NCBI GenBank assembly: GCA_002470515.1
Contig: DKML01000006.1
Location: 95,001 to 159,000, forward strand
Direction of reading: 5' to 3'
Length of the DNA: 64,000 nt
Origin: Proteobacteria bacterium UBA7415
GTDB taxonomy: Bacteria; Pseudomonadota; Gammaproteobacteria; Arenicellales; Arenicellaceae
A program made the position numbers and the translations under genes. Shown here in pieces: positions 36,414 through 44,464 of the stretch. Below the pieces are notes generated by a model. The model did not search any database. It saw only the letters and a list, made by a program, of their open reading frames with translations, and had not been told where the DNA came from. The first letter of the stretch is position 1. Each line of letters begins with the position of its first letter.

Positions 36414-38021
36414 GTGAGCGATGTGCTGACCAAGTTTAACCCCAACAACCATAAGAACTTAGTAGATGCGTTTAATGAGGCCAGCGAAAAATTTAAGGAC
36501 CAAGTCGCTTATCACTGCCTAGGCGATAACAAAACCTACGCCGAGATACAGACTCTCGCGCAACACTTCGCTGCTTTTTTGAGTCAAAACTGCGGCCTTA
36601 AGAGAGGCGACGCGATCGCAATACAGCTACCCAACATCACTCAATACCCTGTAGCGTTTTGGGGCGCAATGCACGCAGGCATCAGAGTTGTAAACACCAA
36701 CCCCTTGTATACCAAACGCGAGCAGATCCATCAGTTCAATGACTCAGGCGCTACTGCACTTGTGGTTTTGGACAGTTTACTTGCGACCACCGAACAGGTG
36801 CTTCCCGAGACTAAAATTGAGACAGTGATTATTGCGTCAATGACTGACCTGACCGATCTAAGCGCTACTCCCGCGAAAGCGCAAGAATTCAAAAACGTTC
36901 AATCATTTGGGTTTTTGGAGACATTGCAACAAGGCGCGGAACTACCGCCATGCGTGGTCGAAGCAACATGGGACGACTTAGCGGTATTACAATATACCGG
37001 TGGCACAACGGGCCCTTCTAAAGGCGTTATGCTGTCTCATGGCAATGTTTATACTTGTATGAAAATGGGTCGGGCTAGTGTGATCCTACGCCGCGACGAA
37101 GATCCAGAAATTGCTTTAGCACCGCTGCCGTTGTATCACATTTTTGGGTTCCAGCAGCATATTATCGGCGGGTACATGTACGGTGCGTTAGCGTTATTAA
37201 TTCCTAATCCTCGTGACATGGACTACATGATTAAAACGATGCGTTCTTACCCTTTATCAACGCTCAATGGTGTAAACACCTTGTTGTCGGGGATGATGGC
37301 ACATCCCGATTTTGACAAAATCGATTTTAGTCACTTTGTAGGCGCTATTGCAGGCGGCACGACCTTAGTTAAAGAAATTGCGGAAGAATGGATTGCCCGA
37401 ACGGGCGGCGCAATTTATGAAGGCTACGGATTGTCCGAAAGTACTGGCTCGGGATTTTGTAATCGCCCCGAAAGCAATGAACTTGGAACGGTTGGCGTAG
37501 CGCTTGAGCACAGTGAAGCCATGATTATGGGAGAAAACGGTGAGTCTATGCCCACAGGCGAACGAGGCGAAGTCTGCCTACGCGGGCCTCATATAATGCA
37601 AGGCTATTGGCAACGCCCCGAAGCGACTGCCGAAACCATTGATGAGCAAGGCTGGCTGCACACGGGGGACATTGGCATTTTTAATGAGCGCGGCCATTTG
37701 AAAATTGTTGATCGAATTAAGGACATGATTCTGGTTTCTGGATTTAACGTTTACCCGAACGAAGTTGAGGGCGTGGTTTACAGCCACCCCGATGTACTTG
37801 AATGCGGCGCGATTGGAATTCCGAGTGAGAAAACTGGCGAAGCTATTAAATTGTTTGTCGTTTCTAAAAGCGGTCAGCTTACAGAAAAGGATATAATGGA
37901 ATACTGCCGTCAGGAGTTGGCAGGCTATAAAGTACCTAAATCCATTGTATTCATGCAAGACCTTCCAAAATCACCTGCGGGAAAAGTTCTGCGCCGTGAG
38001 TTACGTGAAGCCGAAAGCTAA
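36414..38021 (+). CDS. Acyl-CoA synthetase (FadD/AtuH-like AMP-forming ligase)
   Basis: A 535-residue adenylate-forming ligase. The AMP motif is YTGGTTGPSKGVMLSH (about 196-211); GYGLSESTG, GWLHTGDIGIFNERGHLKIVDRIKDMI and the catalytic Lys in SPAGKVLRRELR (near 530) are all present. It converts a fatty or isoprenoid acid to its CoA ester with ATP. The start is GTG at 36414 after a strong AAGGAG sequence. Placed divergent to the Atu-like run, it is a candidate for the citronellate/geranylate activation step. Confidence 0.93.
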   Translation: MSDVLTKFNPNNHKNLVDAFNEASEKFKDQVAYHCLGDNKTYAEIQTLAQHFAAFLSQNCGLKRGDAIAIQLPNITQYPVAFWGAMHAGIRVVNTNPLYTKREQIHQFNDSGATALVVLDSLLATTEQVLPETKIETVIIASMTDLTDLSATPAKAQEFKNVQSFGFLETLQQGAELPPCVVEATWDDLAVLQYTGGTTGPSKGVMLSHGNVYTCMKMGRASVILRRDEDPEIALAPLPLYHIFGFQQHIIGGYMYGALALLIPNPRDMDYMIKTMRSYPLSTLNGVNTLLSGMMAHPDFDKIDFSHFVGAIAGGTTLVKEIAEEWIARTGGAIYEGYGLSESTGSGFCNRPESNELGTVGVALEHSEAMIMGENGESMPTGERGEVCLRGPHIMQGYWQRPEATAETIDEQGWLHTGDIGIFNERGHLKIVDRIKDMILVSGFNVYPNEVEGVVYSHPDVLECGAIGIPSEKTGEAIKLFVVSKSGQLTEKDIMEYCRQELAGYKVPKSIVFMQDLPKSPAGKVLRRELREAES

Positions 38022-38047
38022 ACTGATAAATAAAGACCCATAAGATT

Positions 38048-39205
38048 ATGAGCGAATTAGTATTTAGAACAGTGCCCAACATCAGTCTAGGTGCTGGCAA
38101 GATTGCAGGTTTAGGCGCTCTTGCCAAACAGTACAAAATTCAGCGTCCTTTTGTCGTAACTGATACTGGCATCGTTGACGCTGGCCTACTCGATGTTTGT
38201 TTAGACAGCCTACGCGAAGCAGGTTTGGAACCCGAACTGTTTAGTGATGTCGTCGCCGACCCGCCAGCGCAGATTGTGCTTGATGCGGCAGACGCTGCGC
38301 GCAAAGCAGGCTGCGACGGCGTTATAGGATATGGCGGCGGCAGTTCTATGGATGTTGCCAAGCTGATTGCGGTGTTAATACGCGATGAGCAACCACTGAG
38401 CGAGCTATACGGCGTTGAGAACATTACCAGCAGTCGTGCCCCATTACTGCAGATACCCACCACAGCCGGTACAGGCAGCGAAGTGACGGCCGTTGCTATT
38501 GTAACGACTGGTGAATTCACTAAAGCGGGGGTGGTTAGCCCAGTACTATTTGCTGATGGAGTGATTCTAGACCCTGAACTAACCTTAGGCTTGCCGGCCC
38601 TCGTTACGGCGGCCACTGGCATCGACGCGATGGTGCATGCGATTGAAGCATTTACGAGTAAGCGATTAAAAAACGCCTTATCGGACATGGTCGCTCTGAA
38701 AGCGTTGGACCTAATGGCAAAGTCTATCCACACCGCCGTTAAAGATGGCAGTGATCTCCAAGCACGGTCTGACATGTTGCTCGGCGCTATGCTTGCAGGA
38801 CAGGCCTTTGCAAACGCACCAGTCGCTGCGGTTCATGCACTCGCTTATCCTTTAGGCGGTATTTACCACATACCGCATGGTTTGAGTAACTCCTTGGTTT
38901 TGCCGCATGTCATTCGCTTCAATAAGCCCGACGCTAAGCATCTCTATCAACAGCTTGCCGAGGTAATACTCTTTGACCAAGAACGCTCAACTGATGCTGG
39001 TGACGTAACAGAACAATTGGCCGACTACTTTTTGAACCTCGCAAAAGAACTAGGCTTGCCTACGACTTTGCGCGAAATGAAAATCAAGGAGTCTGGCCTG
39101 CAGCAACTCGCTGACCAGTCTATGCTGCAAGAGCGTTTGCTAATAAACAATCCACGGTCCGTGAATGTGACCGAGGCGAAAGCAATATACCAAGCCGCGT
39201 ATTAA
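38048..39205 (+). CDS. Iron-containing alcohol dehydrogenase
   Basis: A 385-residue group III alcohol dehydrogenase: GYGGGSSMDVAK (NAD(P) site, about 96-107), TTAGTGSEVT, and the metal ligands in IDAMVHAIEAF, AVHALAYPLGG and HIPHGLSNS. It oxidises an alcohol or hydroxy acid with NAD(P). It follows the ligase gene by 26 bases. Oxidation of a terpenoid alcohol upstream of CoA activation is a reasonable guess only. Confidence 0.92.
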   Translation: MSELVFRTVPNISLGAGKIAGLGALAKQYKIQRPFVVTDTGIVDAGLLDVCLDSLREAGLEPELFSDVVADPPAQIVLDAADAARKAGCDGVIGYGGGSSMDVAKLIAVLIRDEQPLSELYGVENITSSRAPLLQIPTTAGTGSEVTAVAIVTTGEFTKAGVVSPVLFADGVILDPELTLGLPALVTAATGIDAMVHAIEAFTSKRLKNALSDMVALKALDLMAKSIHTAVKDGSDLQARSDMLLGAMLAGQAFANAPVAAVHALAYPLGGIYHIPHGLSNSLVLPHVIRFNKPDAKHLYQQLAEVILFDQERSTDAGDVTEQLADYFLNLAKELGLPTTLREMKIKESGLQQLADQSMLQERLLINNPRSVNVTEAKAIYQAAY

Positions 39206-39226
39206 CAACAGCCCCGCTATATCACT

Positions 39227-39664
39227 ATGACCGATACCCAAACTGACACACTTGATGACTATCGCTATTTTCATACCATCGAGACGCGCTGGATGGACAA
39301 TGACGTTTACGGTCATGTAAACAATGTCGTCTATTACAGTTACTTCGACACGACCGCTAATCATTTTTTGATTACTCAGGCAGGCTTAGACATTCACACG
39401 GCCGAGGATGTAGGCTTTGTGGTCGCGTCATCCTGCCAGTACCATTCACCGATCGAATACCCGGATACCATTAAGGTTGGGCTTCGAGTCAACAAATTAG
39501 GCTCAAAATCGGTAGAATACGGACTCGGCATTTTTCGCAATGATGAAATACAAGCGAGCGCTAGCGGAAACTTCACGCACGTCTTTGTAAATCGTGCATC
39601 AGGACAGTCAGTGACGATACCAGCATCAATTAAAGAGCAATTGGCGAAGATTGTTGTTAGTTAG
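39227..39664 (+). CDS. Acyl-CoA thioesterase, 4-hydroxybenzoyl-CoA thioesterase-like hotdog
   Basis: A 145-residue hotdog protein with the 4HBT active-site pattern RWMDNDVYGHVNNVVYYSYFD (about 22-42), in which the first Asp is catalytic. It hydrolyses acyl-CoA, likely as an overflow valve for CoA in this catabolic cluster. The gap to the alcohol dehydrogenase gene is 21 bases. Confidence 0.9.
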   Translation: MTDTQTDTLDDYRYFHTIETRWMDNDVYGHVNNVVYYSYFDTTANHFLITQAGLDIHTAEDVGFVVASSCQYHSPIEYPDTIKVGLRVNKLGSKSVEYGLGIFRNDEIQASASGNFTHVFVNRASGQSVTIPASIKEQLAKIVVS

Positions 39665-39744
39665 CTATTCGCTAGCTATCACCTCGAAAGGCTCAATTCA
39701 CGCCATTGTAAGAACAATATCTAAACACCCAGAACGGAGTATTT

Positions 39745-40203
39745 ATGAAGGTAATGGCCCCAGCAGAGCTTATGGCTCAAGTCGGCAACGAGATCGGTGT
39801 TTCACCGTGGTTCGAAGTAACTCAAGAAAATGTAAACTTGTTTGCCGATGTCACCATCGACCATCAATTTATACATCTTGATGAAGATAAAGCGGCTCAG
39901 ACTCCATTTGGCGGCACAATCGCTCATGGCTTCTTGACCCTGTCTATGTTGTCTCATTTTGCCGAAAGCGGTATGTCAGTTGGACTAGAAGGCACTAAGA
40001 TGGGCGTTAACTATGGCTTTGATAAAGTGCGCTTCATTCAACCCGTTCGCGTTGGCTCAAAGATTCGTGGTCGAAGCACCTTGGCATCCATGGAAGAAAA
40101 AAATCCTGGTCAATTCCTTATGAAGGCCTCTGTGACTGTCGAGATTGAAGGTGTTGAGAAACCAGCTCTAATGGCAGAATGGCTGACTATGGCGATGGTC
40201 TAA
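39745..40203 (+). CDS. MaoC-like enoyl-CoA hydratase
   Basis: A 152-residue single hotdog domain. The hydratase-2 motif with Asp and His is seen in DHQFIHLDEDKAAQTPFGGTIAHGF (about 41-65). These enzymes add water to 2-enoyl-CoA giving the (R)-3-hydroxyacyl-CoA. A GGAG Shine-Dalgarno lies ahead of the ATG at 39745. The next gene encodes an SDR that resembles the matching (R)-3-hydroxyacyl-CoA dehydrogenase. Confidence 0.92.
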   Translation: MKVMAPAELMAQVGNEIGVSPWFEVTQENVNLFADVTIDHQFIHLDEDKAAQTPFGGTIAHGFLTLSMLSHFAESGMSVGLEGTKMGVNYGFDKVRFIQPVRVGSKIRGRSTLASMEEKNPGQFLMKASVTVEIEGVEKPALMAEWLTMAMV

Positions 40204-40294
40204 ATCAGCAGAACTCTAATTCACAACATTTATTTCTAACTACGAAGCATGTGGCTAGAAGCAACAATAAAAGCATTACGCAATAGGAGTTAAA

Positions 40295-41221
40295 ATGAGT
40301 ATACGATATGACGGCCAAGTGGCCATCGTTACAGGCGCCGGCAACGGCCTAGGTAAAAGTCACGCACTAGCACTGGCGGCACGTGGCGCGAAAGTAGTTG
40401 TTAATGATCTTGGTGGTGCCGTAGACGGTACTGGTGGTTCGGTAACCGCCGCGCAACAAGTGGTTCAAGAAATTGAAGCCGCCGGTGGCGAAGCAATGGC
40501 CAATGGCGCCAACGTCACTAACCTGGCTGAAGTAGAAGCAATGGTTAAAGACGCCATGGACAAATGGGGCCGAGTAGACATTTTAGTAAACAATGCAGGC
40601 ATCCTGCGTGACAAGTCATTTGCAAAAGTCAGCATTGACGATTTCAAGCTTGTAGTCGACGTACATCTTATGGGCAGTGTTAACTGTACCAAAGCGGTGT
40701 GGCCAATCATGCAAGAGCAAAACTACGGCCGTGTTGTTATGACAACGTCATCAAGCGGCATGTACGGAAACTTTGGTCAAACTAACTATGGCGCCGCAAA
40801 AATGGCGGTCGTTGGTTTTATGAACACCTTGGTGATCGAAGGCAAAAAGCACAACATTCATGTTAATGCCTTATCACCAACGGCGGGCACTCGCATGTTA
40901 GAGGGCTTGATTCCGCCAGATGTGTTAGAGCTTATGTCTGTTGAATCAGTCACAGCAGGTCTCTTAACGTTATGTGATAGCGAAGCACCAAACCGCACTA
41001 TTTTATGTGCAGGTGCGGGCGGATATGCGACTACACAAATTTTTGAAACTGACGGTATTTACTTAGCACCTGAAGATCAATCTCCAGAAAACGTGCGAGC
41101 GCAGATGGATAAGGTTATGGATCGGGCTGGCGAGAAGAAAATTACTGCTGGTTTTGAACAAACCAATAAGTTCGTTGCCAAAGCAATGCAACATTTTGGT
41201 ATAGAAATGCCTAAGACTTAA
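40295..41221 (+). CDS. SDR dehydrogenase, peroxisomal multifunctional enzyme type 2-like
   Basis: A 308-residue short-chain dehydrogenase: TGAGNGLGKSHALALAARGAKVVVNDLGG (NAD site), NNAGILRDKSF, catalytic SSSSG and YGAAK (about 169-173). It is longer than most SDRs and resembles the (R)-3-hydroxyacyl-CoA dehydrogenase domain of HSD17B4-type multifunctional enzymes. With the MaoC protein it makes a hydratase-dehydrogenase pair for beta-oxidation of branched or bulky acyl-CoA. A TAGGAG Shine-Dalgarno precedes the ATG. Confidence 0.92.
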   Translation: MSIRYDGQVAIVTGAGNGLGKSHALALAARGAKVVVNDLGGAVDGTGGSVTAAQQVVQEIEAAGGEAMANGANVTNLAEVEAMVKDAMDKWGRVDILVNNAGILRDKSFAKVSIDDFKLVVDVHLMGSVNCTKAVWPIMQEQNYGRVVMTTSSSGMYGNFGQTNYGAAKMAVVGFMNTLVIEGKKHNIHVNALSPTAGTRMLEGLIPPDVLELMSVESVTAGLLTLCDSEAPNRTILCAGAGGYATTQIFETDGIYLAPEDQSPENVRAQMDKVMDRAGEKKITAGFEQTNKFVAKAMQHFGIEMPKT

Positions 41222-41255
41222 ATTCAGTTGTTTGAGAGTATTTGAGCTCTTAATG

Positions 41256-41285
41256 AAAAACGCCTCCTAGTGAGGCGTTTTTTTT
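41256..41285 (+). terminator. Rho-independent terminator of the plus-strand cluster
   Basis: Stem CGCCTC/GAGGCG with a five-base loop, flanked by five A before and eight T after. It lies 35 bases after the SDR stop and may also serve the convergent small-gene pair. Confidence 0.93.
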
Positions 41286-41296
41286 GTTTTCATGAT

Positions 41297-41488
41297 TCAC
41301 ACGTCTTTAGAAATCCGCACCTGCTGTACTATAGCGATCTCCACAATAGTCTCAAGTCTAGTCAATCGGCCTTCATGTGAGCGGAGCTCATCTGCTATTT
41401 TTGAGAGTGATTCTCCCGCCCGTTCTACTTTATCGTTCAACAGAATAACTTTCTGCATCGCTTCTACGGCATCCTTAATCGCGCCCAT
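41297..41488 (-). CDS. Small helical (coiled-coil) protein, second gene of a pair
   Basis: A 63-residue protein that is almost wholly amphipathic helix (KDAVEAMQKVILLNDKVERAG, then DELRSHEGRLTRLETIVEIA). I do not recognise the family. The start chosen is the ATG at 41488, because an AGGGAG Shine-Dalgarno lies just before it; the start at 41518 would put ten extra residues with no ribosome-binding site. It begins inside the preceding gene (14-base overlap), so the two are translationally coupled, as in many antitoxin/toxin or regulator/effector pairs. No toxin motif is visible. Confidence 0.65.
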   Translation of the reverse strand: MGAIKDAVEAMQKVILLNDKVERAGESLSKIADELRSHEGRLTRLETIVEIAIVQQVRISKDV

Positions 41489-41762
41489 CGTTGAGCTCCC
41501 TAAATAATAATTCCACATCTGCTAGCCCTTTCGATAACGCAGCCTCAGCTTTCCCCGTCGAATAGTTAACCACATCAATGAGCTCTGCTAGCAACTGCTC
41601 TTCTTCAGATTTATCTGATGGATCATAAGAGTCCACCGCTAAGCGCACCACTTCAGCGACCGACGTTCCTTTATCGCTCGCAATAGCTTCCAACTTTTCA
41701 ACATTATTGGCTGAAAGCATAATCTGTTTTCTAATGAGATTTCCTTGCTGACTTGTTCGCAT
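41475..41762 (-). CDS. Ribbon-helix-helix-like small protein, first gene of a pair
   Basis: A 95-residue protein. Residues 10-45 (LIRKQIMLSANNVEKLEAIASDKGTSVAEVVRLAVDSY) read as a ribbon-helix-helix (CopG/Arc-type): a short strand, a helix, a turn, and a second helix. The rest is acidic and helical. A GAGAGAAA purine run precedes the ATG at 41762. Direct repeats of ACATACAC lie 46-64 bases upstream and could be its operator. It resembles an autoregulating antitoxin-type gene, but this is inference. Confidence 0.68.
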   Translation of the reverse strand: MRTSQQGNLIRKQIMLSANNVEKLEAIASDKGTSVAEVVRLAVDSYDPSDKSEEEQLLAELIDVVNYSTGKAEAALSKGLADVELLFRELNDGRD

Positions 41763-41807
41763 TATTTTCTCTCAATTCAAGTGATGTCGTTGCTGGACAT
41801 AGACAGT

Positions 41808-41826
41808 ACATACACAACACATACAC
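41808..41826. promoter_or_regulatory. Direct repeats upstream of the RHH gene
   Basis: ACATACAC occurs at 41808-41815 and 41819-41826, an 11-base period of about one helical turn. That suits tandem ribbon-helix-helix dimers on one face of the DNA. The repeats are seen; binding is inferred. Confidence 0.45.
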
Positions 41827-42010
41827 ACCATAAGTAATACGACTCTTTGCTTCAAGCCAGCAAAACCATGAGCCACATACTTTGCGCTAGGTATAGGCTA
41901 TTCAACAAGTGTTAAAAACCTGCGCTTACAACACGAAATTGAATTACGTTTGCATCAAACAAGCATGCGTTTTAAGGTGACGGCATATCTTCAATAGACC
42001 ATATCAAGCT

Positions 42011-43042
42011 ATGACTACAGACACTCAAACCGCTCGCGAAAAGATAAAAAGCGTCGTCACACCCTACGCTTTTGGGGTTGCTGATGAATTACTAGGCAAA
42101 CCCTTAGGCAAACCACTTCCTCGACTGTTCGCGATACTTGTCGACTTTTTGGTTGTACTGTTACTCGCAACGTTTGATTGGGTCTTTCTAGCATTAGTGA
42201 TGCTCTGCGTTGCGCCCACGGCCATCTTTCGCTGGCGTAAACGTACGGACCGCAGAGGTGCGAGTATTTTTCTAGGTGTAGTTACGCTGCTTTCAGCTCT
42301 GATACTCTTGGGCAATATGTATTCTGGGAATGCAGATGATGACGAGAGCTCTGTTTTTCAACTCGGTGGGGTGACTGTAGACATGCAAGGCCTAGGGGAT
42401 AACGATGATGAAAGAGACCCCCTACTCTATGAACTTAAGTCCGTGTCACCACCATTCTCAAGCAAACTTTCCGAACTAGAAGATAAGGATGGCGACCGCC
42501 TTTGTTCGGAGGATATAAAATGTAACAACCAATTTTTTGACGCGCTGCTAGACGAGTTAATAGACACGCCTTACGACCACGATGAAGCCATTACGGTAAT
42601 GAATGGTGTCGCTGATTACCTTAATCAAAAAGACTTGCTCGACCCTAAAGTGCGCAGCGTTAGTTTTTCTGAACGCTTGTATCTATTACGATTTCTAGAC
42701 ACGGGTGAAGCAGATAACAAACACACGGTTAATATTGTTGAATGGGTGACTGACGCACTAAATGATCTAGGATTGAGCTTAGGCTGGGCTGCGGTCTATT
42801 TCAGTATCTTAACCGCGTGGTGGAACGGTCAGACCGTGGGTAAGAAATTATTTGGGTTACGAGTGGTTGGAATCGACGGCAAGAACTTAGACCTATGGGC
42901 CAGCTTTGAACGTTATGGTGGCTATGGTGCTGGATTGGCAACCGGCTTGTTAGGCTTTGCACAGGTATATTGGGATGATAATCGCCAAGCGATACACGAC
43001 AAAATATCCGAAACCGTAGTGCTACGCACCCGAGTTAAATAG
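42011..43042 (+). CDS. RDD-family membrane protein with an acidic central loop
   Basis: A 343-residue protein. Residues 35-100 hold the first helices (RLFAILVDFLVVLLL, with the family's Arg and Asp, then WVFLALVMLCVAP and IFLGVVTLLSALILLGNMY). About 140 acidic, soluble residues follow. The C-terminal part resumes the RDD pattern: AWWNGQTVGKKLFGLRVVGIDG and DDNRQAIHDKISETVV. RDD proteins are small membrane proteins with few proven roles (some affect Na+/H+ exchange). The loop insert is longer than usual. Confidence 0.8.
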   Translation: MTTDTQTAREKIKSVVTPYAFGVADELLGKPLGKPLPRLFAILVDFLVVLLLATFDWVFLALVMLCVAPTAIFRWRKRTDRRGASIFLGVVTLLSALILLGNMYSGNADDDESSVFQLGGVTVDMQGLGDNDDERDPLLYELKSVSPPFSSKLSELEDKDGDRLCSEDIKCNNQFFDALLDELIDTPYDHDEAITVMNGVADYLNQKDLLDPKVRSVSFSERLYLLRFLDTGEADNKHTVNIVEWVTDALNDLGLSLGWAAVYFSILTAWWNGQTVGKKLFGLRVVGIDGKNLDLWASFERYGGYGAGLATGLLGFAQVYWDDNRQAIHDKISETVVLRTRVK

Positions 43043-43084
43043 ATATTCGTGTTCGGGACGAAGTACTCGGAACATATGAAATAG

Positions 43085-43115
43085 AAAAGGCAGCCAAATG
43101 GCTGCCTTTTCTTTT
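43085..43115. terminator. Rho-independent terminator
   Basis: AAAAGGCAGCC, four-base loop, GGCTGCCTTTT then CTTTT. It lies 43 bases after the RDD gene stop. A-rich and T-rich flanks mean it could work in both directions and also close the thiolase operon coming from the right. Confidence 0.9.
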
Positions 43116-43196
43116 AGAGCTGTTCGCCTTGAAAAAACTAGAGTAATTCTTCTCGTTCGTTCAATAGCAATAAGTGACTAAAGCTGCAAGCGAGCA

Positions 43197-44381
43197 TTAA
43201 GCGACCTCAAACAAGCCTGCTGCGCCCATGCCGCCACCAACACACATGCTGATAACCACATATTTAACACCGCGACGCTTACCTTCGATCAATGCGTGAC
43301 CTACTGTTCTAGCGCCTGTCATTCCGTAAGGATGCCCAATGGAAATACTTCCGCCATTAACGTTATAGATTGATGGGTCGATACCTAGGTGGTCACGGCA
43401 GTACATCACCTGACACGCGAAGGCTTCGTTCAGTTCCCACAAACCAATATCATTAACCGTTAAGCCATTGGCTTTCAACAACTTAGGAATCGCATAAATA
43501 GGACCGATGCCCATTTCTTCTGGAGCACAACCGGCTACAGACATACCGCGATAGATACCCAAAGGCTCAATATTACGTTTTTCAGCCAAGCTGCTATCCA
43601 TTAATACACAGGCCGAAGCACCGTCTGATAGTTGGCTAGCGTTACCCGCTGTTATGCAACCACCTTCGATTACTGGACCAAGGTTCTTCAGATCTTCTAA
43701 TTTAGTCTGCGGGCGATTGCCTTCGTCCTTGCTAAGCGTTACGTCTTCAAAAGTAATTTCCTTAGTCTCTTTATTGAAAACGGCTTTAGTCGTAGACATT
43801 GCCACAATCTCGTCGTCAAACTTGCCTTCTGCTTGACCGGCCGCTGTGCGTTGCTGTGATTCAAACGCGTATTCGTCTTGCGAATCACGTGAAATGTTGT
43901 ACTTTTTAGCAACGTGCTCTGCGGTCATCAGCATCGGCATGTACGCGTGCTCCGACTTAGCAATAACATTCTCGTCTAAACACTTTGAGCTCCACTCAAA
44001 ATACTTTTGTTGAATTTCAGAAATATTGTCCTGGCCACCGCCAACAACAACGTCCATGCCATCAACCATAATTTGCTTGGCGGCCATTGAGATAGCCATA
44101 AGACCCGAAGAACATTGTCGGTCTACTGTTTGGCCTGCAACTGATTCAGGAATTCCTGCGGCTAATAGGCCTGTACGGGCAACATTGCCTGCGGCACTAC
44201 CGGCGTTAAGCACTGAGCCCATGATCACATCATCAATCTCTGCAGGGTCGATACCGGCACGGCTTACCGCGTGCGATATAGCGTGTGCTGATAATGTAGG
44301 TGACTTAGTGTTGTTGAACGCGCCTTTAAATGCACGACCAATGGGAGTTCTTGCGGTGGATACGATAACTGCGTCTTTCAT
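43197..44381 (-). CDS. Acetyl-CoA acyltransferase (thiolase)
   Basis: A 394-residue thiolase. The nucleophile Cys90 lies in VDRQCSSGL, the His350 in SISIGHPYGMTGAR, and the second Cys380 in MCVGGGMGAAG. NEAFA (near 316) completes the site. It cleaves 3-oxoacyl-CoA with CoA to give acetyl-CoA and a shortened acyl-CoA. The gene follows an acyl-CoA dehydrogenase gene by 83 bases, so the pair is part of a beta-oxidation set. Confidence 0.95.
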   Translation of the reverse strand: MKDAVIVSTARTPIGRAFKGAFNNTKSPTLSAHAISHAVSRAGIDPAEIDDVIMGSVLNAGSAAGNVARTGLLAAGIPESVAGQTVDRQCSSGLMAISMAAKQIMVDGMDVVVGGGQDNISEIQQKYFEWSSKCLDENVIAKSEHAYMPMLMTAEHVAKKYNISRDSQDEYAFESQQRTAAGQAEGKFDDEIVAMSTTKAVFNKETKEITFEDVTLSKDEGNRPQTKLEDLKNLGPVIEGGCITAGNASQLSDGASACVLMDSSLAEKRNIEPLGIYRGMSVAGCAPEEMGIGPIYAIPKLLKANGLTVNDIGLWELNEAFACQVMYCRDHLGIDPSIYNVNGGSISIGHPYGMTGARTVGHALIEGKRRGVKYVVISMCVGGGMGAAGLFEVA

Positions 44382-44464
44382 AAAATTCTCCTAAATGCGG
44401 TAACGTTGTGATGTGCTACCAATAATGTATTTTTGAATTAATAATTGAGTATTTGAATACTATC

